Shown here in pieces: positions 18,554 to 28,004 of a stretch of 64,000 nucleotides of DNA. Both the position numbers and the translations under genes were made by a program. Under the pieces are notes generated by a model. It made no database searches, had not been told where the DNA came from, and was given only the letters and a program-made list of their open reading frames with translations. How positions within the stretch are numbered: position 1 is the first letter of the stretch; each line of letters starts with the position of its first letter. The stretch comes from Dasania marina DSM 21967 (GTDB lineage: Bacteria; Pseudomonadota; Gammaproteobacteria; Pseudomonadales; Dasaniaceae): the NCBI RefSeq assembly GCF_000373485.1, contig NZ_KB891585.1, positions 371,727-435,726 on the forward strand, written 5' to 3'.

Positions 18554-19398
18554 TAACGCTGTTCCCGGCGCTGCAAAAAGGCCAAGCGTTCTAGCATATG
18601 CACATCTTGCTCATTTTTTAATAACGCGCCATATAAAGGCGGGATGGCTTTGCTGCTATCGTGATTTTTTAAGATCTCGTCAGGCATATCGTCGGCCATG
18701 AGCAACTTCAACCAATCAATTAACTCAGAGGTGGAGGGCTTTTTTCGTAAGCCCGGTATATCTCTAACGTCAAAAAACATATCCATGGCTTCATTGACCA
18801 GCTCTAGCTGTATATTGGGAAAATGCACATCAACGATGCGCTTCATGGTTTCCCTATCGGGGAAACTGATAAAGTGGAAAAAGCAACGCCGTAAAAACGC
18901 ATCGGGCAGCTCTTTTTCATTATTGCTGGTAATAATGATAATAGGCCGATGCTTGGCCTTAATCGTTTGGCCAGTTTCGTAAACAAAAAACTCCATTTTA
19001 TCCAGCTCTACCAATAAATCATTGGGGAACTCTATGTCGGCCTTATCCACTTCATCGATTAGCAACACCACCTGCTGCTCGGATTCAAAGGCCTGCCACA
19101 GTTTGCCCTTGCGTATGTAGTTAGCGATATCATGTACACGCTCGTCACCCAATTGTGAGTCGCGCAAGCGCGATACCGCATCGTAGTCATACAAGCCCTG
19201 CTGGGCTTTGGTGGTGGATTTAATATGCCACTGGATTAACTCTAAGCCCAACGAGTTTGCCACTTGTTCGGCCAGTAAGGTTTTGCCCGTGCCCGGCTCA
19301 CCTTTGATTAGCAGCGGGCGCTGTAAGATCACCGCGGCATTAACCGCTGTTTGCAAATCATCGGTAGCAATATAGGTGTTTGTGCCTTGAAATTTCAT
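18553..19398 (-). CDS. MoxR-family AAA+ ATPase
   Basis: About 281 residues. Walker A GEPGTGKT near residue 34, Walker B VVLLIDEVDKAD, sensor 1 region IIITSNNEKELPDAFLRR, and the lid helices with GLRKKPSTSELIDWLK. I use ATG 19398, preceded by GGAACG; an upstream in-frame TTG (19410) is less likely. MoxR proteins act with VWA partners as unfolding or insertion chaperones; here the partner gene follows directly. Confidence 0.93.
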   Translation of the reverse strand: MKFQGTNTYIATDDLQTAVNAAVILQRPLLIKGEPGTGKTLLAEQVANSLGLELIQWHIKSTTKAQQGLYDYDAVSRLRDSQLGDERVHDIANYIRKGKLWQAFESEQQVVLLIDEVDKADIEFPNDLLVELDKMEFFVYETGQTIKAKHRPIIIITSNNEKELPDAFLRRCFFHFISFPDRETMKRIVDVHFPNIQLELVNEAMDMFFDVRDIPGLRKKPSTSELIDWLKLLMADDMPDEILKNHDSSKAIPPLYGALLKNEQDVHMLERLAFLQRREQR

Positions 19399-19513
19399 AC
19401 AACGTTCCAACAGTTTATTAACGCCACCAGCCTAACCATTCTGCTTCGCACTGGCAACAATGTAGCCTACCAATATTGCTGTATACAACATATAAGCTAT
19501 ACAACAACGAAAA

Positions 19514-19545
19514 ACGCCCCGCTTATATAGCTATAAGCGGGGCGT
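19514..19545 (-). terminator. Rho-independent terminator of the VWA gene
   Basis: ACGCCCCGCTTA and TAAGCGGGGCGT flank an 8-nt loop, a 12-bp perfect stem. On the minus strand it is followed by TTTTT. It sits 15 bp past the stop of the 707-residue VWA gene and upstream of moxR. Confidence 0.88.
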
Positions 19546-19560
19546 AATTAAGATAAGACA

Positions 19561-21684
19561 TTATTTTTTATCGGGGTCTATATCTATGGCCTCATCGGGC
19601 AGATCCAAGATGTCATCGACATCGGCTAAATCATCTATATCACCGTCATCTATTTCGCTATCTAAATCCACCTCTATACTCGCCTCTTCATCGGCTGGCT
19701 CTGTAGCGATAGGTTCGTCGCCTATGTCTGCCGGCTCACCTAAATCTAATTCTAGGTCAGCCTCTGCTGCGTCAGGCTCAGATTCTGGTTCTGGTTCTGG
19801 TTCTGGTTCTGGCGTAGTGTCGCCATCAGTAAGATCTTGCTCTAGCTCATCAGACTGGCCTAGCACATCAGACTTATCCGCCCCCATCACCATTTTGTAA
19901 GCAAAATAGCCCAAGCCTATAGTTAATATATTCCCTAACACCACCCCGGCATAAAGCAATATGTCGGATAGGGTAATGCCCTCGTCAGCTTCAGGCTGCG
20001 CCGCTACCGGCTCGGCTTTGGGCGGCGCTGGCTTTTCTTCGGCGATAGGTGCGGGTTCAAGTGCGGGCTCTGGTTCTGGTTCTGGCTCCAGCAAAGGCGC
20101 CGACCCTAGCACAGCATGAATAATCTCTACCGCCTCAGAGCTATAATCAAAACGGCCGCCAGTTTGGTACTGACCGGTAGCCTCAAAATTAACCCAGTAG
20201 CTACCCGTCTGTTCTACACCGCTAAGCTCTAGCTGCCAGGTCCTTTCTTTTAACACCTGCACCGCTTTTAAGGCGGTGCTGCCATCAGGGCTTTTAACTC
20301 TAGCTAATACCGTAGAGCCCTCAGTATCAATAGCCGGATTTTGCGCAAACAAAGTAACACTGTGGTTAGGTGGCATATCATCACTAGTGCTTTGCTTGAT
20401 ATCGAAGGTTTCTCTTACCGCTATGGTTTGTTTTTGCTCGCGCTGAAAGCTTTTACCATCAGCCCGCACACTAATATCATATATACCGGCCTCCGCCAGC
20501 ATCGCCAACGGACTGCTAAACAAGCCATTACTAGGCGCACCTTGATCACTTAACGACAACTGCCACTGCTGCTCATCATCACGGCGTTTAATGGTCAACT
20601 GTATATCCACTAAAGAGAGCAGCTTGGCATCCATAATGGTTTTGCCCTGCTCTTGTAAAAGCGCTGACAGTTCACTATCCGCCCCCACAAACATACTGGC
20701 GGGTAAGCGTGACGCCACTAAACTGAGATTACTGATTATGGTAACGCGGCTGCCAGGCTCTAAGTCAGCGACTAACTGCCACTCCCCTTCGTAGGGTGAC
20801 TTAACCGTAATCAACTCGTAGTTGTTATCGCTAAACCAACGGCTATCACTATCGTGCTTAGCTTCTGTGCTGCGTTTATTATCCGGCGAGACTAATGTGG
20901 CTGCCTTGCTACCCGGTTTTTTAAAAATCAGCGCAGTAAATTCTTCTATGCTGGAATCGACAATAAAAGTATTGCCATCTAGGGGCAGCTGTTCTGCGGG
21001 GGCGGCAGCATCAAAGGCCTGTAAAAAAACCGCCATTAATTCTTCCGCGGTTTCGGCTACGGCAGTCAGGCCATTAGTTTCTACCGCCAAGCGCTCCATC
21101 AGATCGCTATCGGCATTTTTAGATAAGGCCACGGTATGTATGGTGATACCAGCATCGCGCAGCTTAGGTAAAATCTCGTTAATGATTCTATCTCTGGCGG
21201 CTGTGTTTTCTTGTTTAGATTTGGAAATATCCACCATGCCGTCGGTTAGCAGTATCATGTGGGTGGCGTAGTTGGGGTCTAGCTTACTGAGATCCATGGC
21301 TGCCTTTTCTAGCGCCAGTGGAATATTGGTGTGCAGGGCAACCGAGTTAATTTTTTGCGCCGCCAACAGCGCACTATCGCGCCATTTATCGTCGACTTGA
21401 CCGTGCTTAACCAGCATATTAACCCACTGACCAAAAGTCCAAACCCCGGCCTTAGCATCTTTGGGGAACAGTTTCACCAGTAGCTCTAATGCTGGCCTAC
21501 GTAGATTTTCGGGGTCATTACTTTTCATGCTGCCCGATATATCAATCACCACACGTACATCTGGCGCTTTGCTAGTGCTGGCCAGCGCGGCATCTATGGT
21601 TTGGGTTTGGGTTTGGGCTTGCGCTAGCCAGTTAACGCTCAATAAAATCAGTAAAGTGATTAAACTGCGTGCAATCGCCATCAT
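19561..21684 (-). CDS. Exported VWA protein with acidic tail
   Basis: 707 residues. Signal peptide at 1-23 (LITLLILLSVNWLAQAQ), VWA domain at about 42-235 with an intact MIDAS (DISGSM) and LLTDGMVD, a long beta-rich middle region, one transmembrane segment near 570-597 (ILLYAGVVLGNILTIGLGYFAY), then a very acidic C-terminal tail. Two stretches of Glu-Pro repeats flank the membrane segment and are encoded by 6-bp DNA repeats (near 19790 and 20070), so repeat number can vary in frame. Predicted periplasmic VWA with a cytoplasmic tail. Similar large VWA proteins occur in other marine gammaproteobacteria; role unknown. Confidence 0.85.
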   Translation of the reverse strand: MMAIARSLITLLILLSVNWLAQAQTQTQTIDAALASTSKAPDVRVVIDISGSMKSNDPENLRRPALELLVKLFPKDAKAGVWTFGQWVNMLVKHGQVDDKWRDSALLAAQKINSVALHTNIPLALEKAAMDLSKLDPNYATHMILLTDGMVDISKSKQENTAARDRIINEILPKLRDAGITIHTVALSKNADSDLMERLAVETNGLTAVAETAEELMAVFLQAFDAAAPAEQLPLDGNTFIVDSSIEEFTALIFKKPGSKAATLVSPDNKRSTEAKHDSDSRWFSDNNYELITVKSPYEGEWQLVADLEPGSRVTIISNLSLVASRLPASMFVGADSELSALLQEQGKTIMDAKLLSLVDIQLTIKRRDDEQQWQLSLSDQGAPSNGLFSSPLAMLAEAGIYDISVRADGKSFQREQKQTIAVRETFDIKQSTSDDMPPNHSVTLFAQNPAIDTEGSTVLARVKSPDGSTALKAVQVLKERTWQLELSGVEQTGSYWVNFEATGQYQTGGRFDYSSEAVEIIHAVLGSAPLLEPEPEPEPALEPAPIAEEKPAPPKAEPVAAQPEADEGITLSDILLYAGVVLGNILTIGLGYFAYKMVMGADKSDVLGQSDELEQDLTDGDTTPEPEPEPEPESEPDAAEADLELDLGEPADIGDEPIATEPADEEASIEVDLDSEIDDGDIDDLADVDDILDLPDEAIDIDPDKK

Positions 21685-21835
21685 GTTATAAACTCTAAAA
21701 TAGATTTAATGCTTGAGCAGCGCTGCACAAGCAATGAGAAAATTGTTTATTAACAACTATTTATAGCAGGTTTCTGATAATTAACAACAGACTTTTATTA
21801 TTATAATCAAGGCCTTAAGCTCATATATTAAGGCC

Positions 21836-22180
21836 TTACTTTTGTGCAGAAGCTCGCTTGAGCTTAGTCCGCAGCAGTCGCCATAGCAACGACAGCGATA
21901 CCAGCAGCAGCATCACAACTAATATAGGCCATAAGCGCTTAACACCACCATCTATACCCATGGTGACAGTATCAATTAACGCGGCCATAAACGCAGGCGC
22001 CCAATAGTTTGATCCTGCCGCTATAGGCACAGGAGTGAATAACAACGCCGCAGCCAATATCAGTAGAATAAACCGTAAATCTAGCAACTTAATACCCGCC
22101 GTTACTCGCCATAGCATTAACAGCAGCAACAAGGTCGCAGCCACATAGCAGCCCCAGGCCAGTAAATAATCAGCAGCCAT
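21836..22180 (-). CDS. Small membrane protein, unknown
   Basis: 114 residues with about three hydrophobic segments (YLLAWGCYVAATLLLLLML; FILLILAAALLFTPVP; LWPILVVMLLLVSLSLLW) and a basic C-terminal end (RTKLKRASAQK), so the tail is probably cytoplasmic. I do not recognise a named domain. It lies between the VWA gene (152 bp downstream, with an AT-rich gap) and ycgN (42 bp upstream), on the same strand. Confidence 0.7.
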   Translation of the reverse strand: MAADYLLAWGCYVAATLLLLLMLWRVTAGIKLLDLRFILLILAAALLFTPVPIAAGSNYWAPAFMAALIDTVTMGIDGGVKRLWPILVVMLLLVSLSLLWRLLRTKLKRASAQK

Positions 22181-22222
22181 GCTGCCTCCCAGTAATTGTT
22201 ATTAAGATTACGTACACAGGGG

Positions 22223-22690
22223 TTACTCCACCCAGTGAACAATATGCTCTTCGTAGCCATCGGGGTGCACAAAGTTCTCGCTAAGCGCCCTACCCTTAAT
22301 CGATATCCCGGCTTCGTGTACCGAGTCGGCACGGCCGCTTAGCAAGGGATGCCAGTTAGCTAGCGGCTTACCCTCATGCACTAGCCTATAGGCGCAGGTA
22401 GACGGCAGCCAGTGAAAACTCTCTATATCCTCTGGCCTCAACCACACACAGTTAGGCACCAGTTCGTTGCGACGCTGATATTCAGTGCAACGGCAGTCAT
22501 CATCCATATAACGGCACACCACCTTGGTGTAATAAACTTGGCCGTCATCTTCATCTTCTAATTTATGCAGGCAGCATTTAGCACAGCCGTCGCACAGCGA
22601 CTCCCACTGTTCACGATTCATATCTGCTAACGCGACTGTCTCCCAAAAGGGCTTTTTTTCCGTCATATCAGCTACTGTCACCTTAGCCAC
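22223..22690 (-). CDS. ycgN: YcgN family cysteine cluster protein
   Basis: 155 residues in the UPF0260/YcgN family. A dense Cys pattern (CDGCAKCCLH, then single Cys in VVCRYMDDDCRCTEY and VPNCVWL, and later TCAYR) looks like a metal or Fe-S binding site. The tail motif HPLLSGRADSVHEAGIS is the family hallmark. Function unproven. The gene overlaps ycgL by 8 bp; ycgL-ycgN pairing next to rnd is usual in Pseudomonas-type genomes. Confidence 0.93.
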   Translation of the reverse strand: MAKVTVADMTEKKPFWETVALADMNREQWESLCDGCAKCCLHKLEDEDDGQVYYTKVVCRYMDDDCRCTEYQRRNELVPNCVWLRPEDIESFHWLPSTCAYRLVHEGKPLANWHPLLSGRADSVHEAGISIKGRALSENFVHPDGYEEHIVHWVE

Positions 22691-22976
22691 CCATTTTGCT
22701 GTTTTTTTGGTGTAATTCTTTCATATATTCATCACCGGATGCCGAGGGTGGCATTTGCAGGAAAAAACCTTGTTCACCGATAGCATTCAGCACCTGAGTA
22801 ACATTTACTCGCGCCAACTTACGTTCTGGGTGTAATAGCAACACCATAGCGTGTTCGGGCTTACCAAATTTTTTCAGCAAGGCCTCAGGCACCCGCGCCA
22901 AATCCTCAGCCTTATCTACATATAAATACATACCCTCTTTTTTAGGGCTGCGATAGATGGTGCAAATTTTCTTCAT
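22683..22976 (-). CDS. ycgL: YcgL domain protein
   Basis: 97 residues, single YcgL domain: KKICTIYRSPKKEGMYLYVDK at the N-terminus and LLKKFGKPEHAMVLLLHPERKLARV in the middle. Small cytoplasmic protein of unknown role. It lies 14 bp after rnd and overlaps ycgN, so rnd-ycgL-ycgN is one transcription unit. Confidence 0.93.
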   Translation of the reverse strand: MKKICTIYRSPKKEGMYLYVDKAEDLARVPEALLKKFGKPEHAMVLLLHPERKLARVNVTQVLNAIGEQGFFLQMPPSASGDEYMKELHQKNSKMGG

Positions 22977-22990
22977 GCTTAACTCGTCAC

Positions 22991-24109
22991 CTAGCCTTTA
23001 AGCTGGCGTAATAATACATCGCCAATAACGGCTTTGCGCCAGCCCGATAAAGAAGCTGGTAATTGATAGGGCTTGCCCGACATACCTGAACGCAGCAAGC
23101 TTTCGTAGTCGCGTTTTTTAACTAGAATTTCGCTGGCCATATTTAATTCTTCGGCCACTTGTTTTACCTGCGCCTTCAATTGTTTTAAAACACCACCGGT
23201 TTGCACCGGCAAGGGCTTAGGCAAGGCCTTGGGTAAATCATCGGCGGCTTTAGCCTCTGCCACTAGGGCAATAATTTTGTCGCCATCTACCCGCAGGGTT
23301 TTTGGGCCCAGCTCACTAATTTTAGCCAACTGATTGATTTGGCTAGGCATGATGCTAGCTATTTCAAAGCAGCTTTTATCTTTAATCACTCGGCCTCTAG
23401 GCACGTCGCGCTGGCGGGCCTGCTGCTCACGCCAATGGGTTAGGCTAGCTAACACTTGCAATTGTTTAGGGGTCAACTTCCACGCTGACTTTACTTTTTT
23501 GTAATAGGGCTCGTTACTATAAAAGCTCGCCACCTGCTCGGCACAATCGTGCTGCAGCCAAGCTAAGCGATCTTTGGCGACTAAGCTATCATGCATTTGT
23601 TGATAAATTTCCGGCAAATACTCTACATCTAAGGCGGCATAGTGACACTGCGATGGGCTTAAAGGCCGCTGCAACCAGTTGGAGCGTGTCTCACCCTTTT
23701 CTACATGCACATCCAAAATAGCCGCCACCAAGTTTTGATAACTCAAACTAAAACCAAAGCCCAACATGGCTGCAGCTAACTGAGTATCAAACAAAGGCGT
23801 AGGTAATACCCCAAATAGTCGCTCAAACACTTCCAGGTCTTCGCTGCAGGAATGTAGCACTTTAACGATGCTGGGTTGCTGCAGCAAAACCACTAAAGGC
23901 TGCCATTCATTAATACTTAAAGGGTCTATTAAATAATTGTCCGCTCCGGCAGAAAGCTGCAATAACCCCGCTATAGGGTAAAAGGTATCGGTGCGTATAA
24001 ATTCAGTATCCAGCGCTAAAAAAGTGGCATCTTGCCATTGCACACAGCATTGCGCTAACTGCTCATTATTGGTGATAAAGATATAATTTTCACTAGGGTT
24101 ACTACTCAT
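22991..24109 (-). CDS. rnd: Ribonuclease D
   Basis: 372-residue 3'-5' exoribonuclease of the DEDDy class, used in tRNA 3' maturation. Exo motifs are FLALDTEFIRTDTFYP (Asp and Glu), LHSCSEDLEVF and YAALDVEYLPEIY (Tyr plus Asp). An HRDC domain follows (about 210-290, LTHWREQQARQRDVPRGRVIKD). Size agrees with E. coli Rnd. It begins 2 bp after recR, suggesting a recR-rnd read-through. Confidence 0.95.
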   Translation of the reverse strand: MSSNPSENYIFITNNEQLAQCCVQWQDATFLALDTEFIRTDTFYPIAGLLQLSAGADNYLIDPLSINEWQPLVVLLQQPSIVKVLHSCSEDLEVFERLFGVLPTPLFDTQLAAAMLGFGFSLSYQNLVAAILDVHVEKGETRSNWLQRPLSPSQCHYAALDVEYLPEIYQQMHDSLVAKDRLAWLQHDCAEQVASFYSNEPYYKKVKSAWKLTPKQLQVLASLTHWREQQARQRDVPRGRVIKDKSCFEIASIMPSQINQLAKISELGPKTLRVDGDKIIALVAEAKAADDLPKALPKPLPVQTGGVLKQLKAQVKQVAEELNMASEILVKKRDYESLLRSGMSGKPYQLPASLSGWRKAVIGDVLLRQLKG

Positions 24110-24111
24110 AA

Positions 24112-24711
24112 TCAGCTTATTACCTGACGGCCTTCTAGGGCGTGAGCAAGCGTGCCCACATCAACAAACTCCAGCTCGCCCCCTAAGGGCACGCCGTGAG
24201 CAATACGTGAAACCGTCACACCCAGAGCTTTAAGCTGCGCGGTAATATAATAGGCGGTGGCCTCACCCTCTACGGTGGGATTGGTGGCCAGTATGACCTC
24301 TTTAACCTGCTGCGCTGTAACGCGACTAAGTAAATGACTCAAACCTATTTCTTCGGGGCCAATGCCATCGATGGGCGATAATCGGCCCATTAATACAAAA
24401 TACATGCCGCGATATTGCCCGGACTGCTCTAAGGCCAGCACATCACTAGGGGCCTCGACTACGCACAAGGTTTGATGGTCGCGTTTAGCGTCAGCGCAAA
24501 TCGCGCATTTAGGCTGCTCGGTGAGCGTGCGGCACTGCTCACAGCGCTTAACACCCGCCATAGCCAGCTCCAAATGTTGGGCAAGTTTGACCCCACCTTC
24601 GCGGTCGCGCTCTAATAAATGAAACGCCATACGCTGCGCCGACTTAGGGCCTACCCCTGGTAAACAGCGCAGGGAATTAACTAATTGATCGATTAAGGGA
24701 CTGTAAGCCAT
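24112..24711 (-). CDS. recR: Recombination mediator RecR
   Basis: 199 residues. HhH region [17 protein letters not shown], a C4 zinc finger ([18 protein letters not shown]), and a TOPRIM domain with [15 protein letters not shown] and [16 protein letters not shown]. With RecO it loads RecA at gaps. It lies 5 bp downstream of ybaB in the classic dnaX-ybaB-recR order. Confidence 0.97.
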   Translation of the reverse strand: MAYSPLIDQLVNSLRCLPGVGPKSAQRMAFHLLERDREGGVKLAQHLELAMAGVKRCEQCRTLTEQPKCAICADAKRDHQTLCVVEAPSDVLALEQSGQYRGMYFVLMGRLSPIDGIGPEEIGLSHLLSRVTAQQVKEVILATNPTVEGEATAYYITAQLKALGVTVSRIAHGVPLGGELEFVDVGTLAHALEGRQVIS

Positions 24712-24716
24712 GATAA

Positions 24717-25037
24717 TTAAAACGGCATTTTAAAACCGGGGATATCTAACCCGCCGGTCATATTTTTCATGGCTTGCTGATTACTCGCTTCCACTTTGCG
24801 TACCGCATCGTTGACTGCGGCGGCGAGTAAATCTTCTACAATTTCTTTGCTCTCTGACATTAAGCTGTCGTCTATGCTCACGCGGCGTACGTCGTGGCGA
24901 CCATTCATCAGTACTTTAACCAAGCCAGCACCCGACTCACCCTCAACTTCTGCCTTGGCTAAATCGTCTTGCGCCTGCTTCATCTTTTCCTGCATTTGCT
25001 GCGCTTGCTTCATGAGGTCATTTAAATCGGGAGTCAT
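24717..25037 (-). CDS. ybaB: YbaB/EbfC nucleoid-associated protein
   Basis: 106 residues, dimeric DNA-binding protein of the YbaB family. The N-terminus is a helix ([19 protein letters not shown]), followed by the strand region [19 protein letters not shown] and the C-terminal helix with [14 protein letters not shown]; it ends with [12 protein letters not shown], a typical tail. Placed between dnaX and recR as usual. Confidence 0.95.
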   Translation of the reverse strand: MTPDLNDLMKQAQQMQEKMKQAQDDLAKAEVEGESGAGLVKVLMNGRHDVRRVSIDDSLMSESKEIVEDLLAAAVNDAVRKVEASNQQAMKNMTGGLDIPGFKMPF

Positions 25038-25130
25038 AATTTTTCTCTATCATTAGCTACTGTATCTATAATGCTATTTTTTTGCGCCAAGCATTACACC
25101 ATATATTACAACATGTGTTACCCGAGCGAT

Positions 25131-27083
25131 TTAATGCACCGAGCTAACCGATTCTAAATCTAAGCTGGCGCCAAACTCCTCAACCAACAAACGTATATTG
25201 GGGTCGTTTTGTAAGGCTCTAGTGGCCTGCTGCTTTTGTTCGGTTTTGCATTTGTGGTTATAGCTGGCCGGTGTTTCACCCGCCACCTGGGTCACCATCA
25301 CCGATACCTTTACCGGGCAATTTAGCGTTACCGTTAGATGCTGCTGCATTCTGTCGGCATAGCCTTCATTGTAAAGGCTGGCATTGTTTTCATCTAAGAC
25401 AAAGGACAATTCCTCACCCTTGCGCTCTACCAAGGCACAGTGAGCAGCGATATTGCCCACTACCCCACCAAAACCCAAGCGCGAGTACAACGCTGGCCAA
25501 TTATCCACACTGATATCGTCTATACGTAGCGGCTGCTCGCTGTCATGTGCTGCAGCTACAGGCTGGATATCAGCCCCTGCAGCACTTAACCCTGACGGTA
25601 TATCCACCGAACCCGCCGGGCCGGTAACCGGAATCTCCGCTGGCTTAGGGCTAGGGTTGAGAAATTCTGCCTTAACAGCAGCCAAGGCCTTATTGATAGG
25701 CCGCTCTGCAGGTGCTGGTACCGATGGCACGGGCTGCTGCAGTGGCTCGGTTGCGAGCTCAACGGCCGCTGCGGCCGGTGTTAGGGTTGCTGTCTCCGCC
25801 GCAACCTCAGCGGTTTCAGACTTTTTTACCGGTACAGCTGCCTCTGGTGCAGCCTGCATGGGCTGTGTAGGCTCTGCTTGCGGTTGCACTTGCGACGGTA
25901 CCGCCTGAGCTGGAGGCTGTAGTTGCGGCTCAGGTTGGTTGCCGACAGGTGTAACTATCGGGCTATTTTGTAGCGTAACCTCGGAAGCTTGTGGCACACC
26001 GGCAGGTTTAAAAGCTAGCATGCGCAACATCAGCATTTCAAAACCGCTGCGAGGGTCGGGGCTAAGTGATAAATCGCGACGACCTACCAAGGCCATTTGA
26101 TAAAACAGCTGTATGTCTTCCGCGGTAATCGAACGCGCCAATTCGCCAATAAGCTCGGCATCACCGTGGCTATTGTCTATAGCGCCAGGCACCACTTGGG
26201 CTATGGCTATGCGGTGCAACAGGGTAAGCATTTCTTCTAACGCGCCGCTATAATCGGGAGCAAATTGCGACAACTTATCTACCGAGGCCAACACTTGGGC
26301 GCCATCGTGCGCCATCAGGCCACGCAGCACATCCACCACAAAATGCTGATCGATAGTGCCCAGCATTTGCCTAACATCAGTTTCGCTAAGGCTGCCGGAG
26401 CCAAAAGCGATAGCTTGATCGGTTAAGCTCAGTGCATCACGCATGCTACCATCGGCGGCACGGCCCAGCTGCCACAATGCGGGCTCTTCAAAGGGCACCA
26501 CTTCTTGCTGTAGCACATGTTGTAAATGCCCTACTATGCGCTCGGGTGTCATGTTTTTTAAATTAAACTGTAAGCAGCGCGACAGCACCGTGGCCGGTAG
26601 CTTCTGTGGATCGGTGGTAGCTAATAAGAATTTTACGTGCGGCGGCGGCTCTTCCAAGGTTTTTAACAAGGCATTAAACGAGCTATTAGACAGCATGTGC
26701 ACCTCATCGATGAGGTACACCTTGTAGCGGCCAGCTGTGGGCGCGTACTGTACGTTTTCCAGCAACTCGCGGGTGTCTTCCACCTTGGTGCGCGAGGCAG
26801 CATCCACCTCTATCAGGTCAATAAAGCGGCCATCGTTAATTTCATTACAGGCCGAACATTGACCGCAGGGCACCGAGCTAACCCCTACTTCACAATTAAG
26901 GCACTTGGCCAAAATACGCGCAATAGTCGTTTTACCCACTCCACGGGTGCCGGTAAATAAATAGGCATGATGTAGCCGGTTGTGATCTAAGGCATTGATT
27001 AAAGCCTTGAGTACATGCTCTTGGCCTACCATTTCCCTAAAGGTTTTGGGGCGCCATTTACGGGCCAACACCTGGTAACTCAT
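25131..27083 (-). CDS. dnaX: DNA polymerase III gamma/tau subunits
   Basis: Clamp-loader ATPase and organiser of the replisome. The 650-residue tau form has Walker A GTRGVGKTT (45-53), zinc module Cys64, Cys73, Cys76 and Cys79, Walker B LIDEVHML, and the SRC motif (168-170). A long Ala/Pro/Glu/Gln linker (about 370-500) precedes the C-terminal domain that contacts polymerase and helicase. At codons 419-421 the mRNA reads GTA-AAA-AAG; a -1 slip there would make a 422-residue gamma protein (see the separate site). The 4.5S RNA gene lies about 150 bp upstream on the same strand. Confidence 0.97.
   Translation of the reverse strand: MSYQVLARKWRPKTFREMVGQEHVLKALINALDHNRLHHAYLFTGTRGVGKTTIARILAKCLNCEVGVSSVPCGQCSACNEINDGRFIDLIEVDAASRTKVEDTRELLENVQYAPTAGRYKVYLIDEVHMLSNSSFNALLKTLEEPPPHVKFLLATTDPQKLPATVLSRCLQFNLKNMTPERIVGHLQHVLQQEVVPFEEPALWQLGRAADGSMRDALSLTDQAIAFGSGSLSETDVRQMLGTIDQHFVVDVLRGLMAHDGAQVLASVDKLSQFAPDYSGALEEMLTLLHRIAIAQVVPGAIDNSHGDAELIGELARSITAEDIQLFYQMALVGRRDLSLSPDPRSGFEMLMLRMLAFKPAGVPQASEVTLQNSPIVTPVGNQPEPQLQPPAQAVPSQVQPQAEPTQPMQAAPEAAVPVKKSETAEVAAETATLTPAAAAVELATEPLQQPVPSVPAPAERPINKALAAVKAEFLNPSPKPAEIPVTGPAGSVDIPSGLSAAGADIQPVAAAHDSEQPLRIDDISVDNWPALYSRLGFGGVVGNIAAHCALVERKGEELSFVLDENNASLYNEGYADRMQQHLTVTLNCPVKVSVMVTQVAGETPASYNHKCKTEQKQQATRALQNDPNIRLLVEEFGASLDLESVSSVH
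25816..25827 (-). promoter_or_regulatory. Probable programmed -1 frameshift site in dnaX
   Basis: On the coding strand, 25827 to 25821 is the heptamer A-AAA-AAG in the frame used by E. coli dnaX. A -1 slip makes the next codons GTC and TGA (stop at 25818-25816), giving a protein ending Lys-Lys-Val at residue 422, close to the 431 residues of E. coli gamma. AGAGG lies about 13 nt upstream. GC-rich hairpins lie downstream (GGTTGC-N10-GCAACC, and CGGCC-GCAGC-GGCCG). Heptamer and stop are seen directly; that slippage happens is inferred from the E. coli precedent. Confidence 0.7.
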
Positions 27084-27236
27084 TCACTAAGCCTGTTATT
27101 AAGTTAAGTGGCAATAAGGCAGCAATACGCTGAATCTAAATGCAGAGATCATACACTAGCCGCCGCCCTACATAAACTGCTGTAAAGGCCGCAAAGGGTT
27201 TGTGTTTAGCAATAGAGATGTAACAAGGGGGATATT

Positions 27237-27354
27237 AAGGTGGCAGTCCAACCAGCCACATCCCGGCACACGATTTGGTAACTACCGTTGCTCCCTTCCA
27301 GGCCTGGCGGAGTTTGCTACCTATCGTTGCGAGAGGACCAGAAGGACCACCATA
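27237..27354 (-). ncRNA. ffs: 4.5S signal recognition particle RNA
   Basis: Read on the minus strand, the segment has the short bacterial SRP RNA hairpin: complementary ends (GGTGGTCC near 27345-27352 and GGACTGCCACC near 27239-27249), the conserved domain IV apex with a GGAA tetraloop (CAGGCCTGGAAGGGAGCA, about 27288-27305), and the 3' segment GTGTGCCGGGATGT that closely matches E. coli 4.5S RNA. It binds Ffh for co-translational membrane targeting. Exact ends are estimated. It lies just upstream of dnaX, as in Pseudomonas-type genomes. Confidence 0.93.
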
Positions 27355-27417
27355 ACGTCTTTGACGGGCTTGCTCAAAGGCCGCGTATTGTGCTGAAAAA
27401 TAGCAGCACTTGCAAGC

Positions 27418-27972
27418 CTATTTAGGCGGAAAACGATTAATAATAGCGGTAACCGTTTCATTCACAAATTGATCGCGCTGCGCCGGCGTAACCGAACCAG
27501 GCAAACGACGCTCACTGACGCCACGCCACAATAACTCGCGTTTTTCAGGCTCAATAATATCGATCATAAAAGAACCCGCGCGATATTGTTTAATCTCTAT
27601 ATCACTGTCGTGATGAAAGCCGGCGCGAAAACAATGAAAGCAAGGGTAGTAACCAAAGTGGTTGCGATAACTTTTCACCGACAATTTTTCGTTGGAACTC
27701 AATTGATAAGTAATCAATACATCAGCACTTTCAAGGGCAACTTTTTCATAACCCTGCGCAGCCATTTGCTGCTCCATCGCCCGGTATAAACGCTGATGCA
27801 TTAGGCTGTTATCCATATGCGGATCGGGCGCCTTCTTATCTTTAGCGGGCAACCATGCATAGGTTTTAATGGCGGCAAAGTTATAAGCCACATCATAATC
27901 AGTGGCTACCCGCAGCTGGCTGCTACAAGCTACTAAGCCCATAAGTAACACCAACAAGAATACTTTTTTCAT
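27418..27972 (-). CDS. DUF4136 lipoprotein
   Basis: 184 residues with a lipoprotein signal peptide: MKKVFLLVLLMGLVACSS, Cys16 being the lipidated residue; Ser at +2 predicts outer-membrane sorting. The mature part has the DUF4136 pattern, starting VATDYDVAYNFAAIKTYAWLP and ending in an NRFPPK tail. Role unknown; the family is often found in pairs in envelope regions. It follows the next minus-strand gene by 32 bp. Confidence 0.88.
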   Translation of the reverse strand: MKKVFLLVLLMGLVACSSQLRVATDYDVAYNFAAIKTYAWLPAKDKKAPDPHMDNSLMHQRLYRAMEQQMAAQGYEKVALESADVLITYQLSSNEKLSVKSYRNHFGYYPCFHCFRAGFHHDSDIEIKQYRAGSFMIDIIEPEKRELLWRGVSERRLPGSVTPAQRDQFVNETVTAIINRFPPK

Positions 27973-28004
27973 TGCTAACTCCCTCTATTGTTATACACCC
28001 ACTC

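Noticed and set aside
27202-27396. 64-codon plus-strand frame across the SRP RNA
   Set aside because: It is antisense to 4.5S RNA, whose conserved apical loop and ends are clear.
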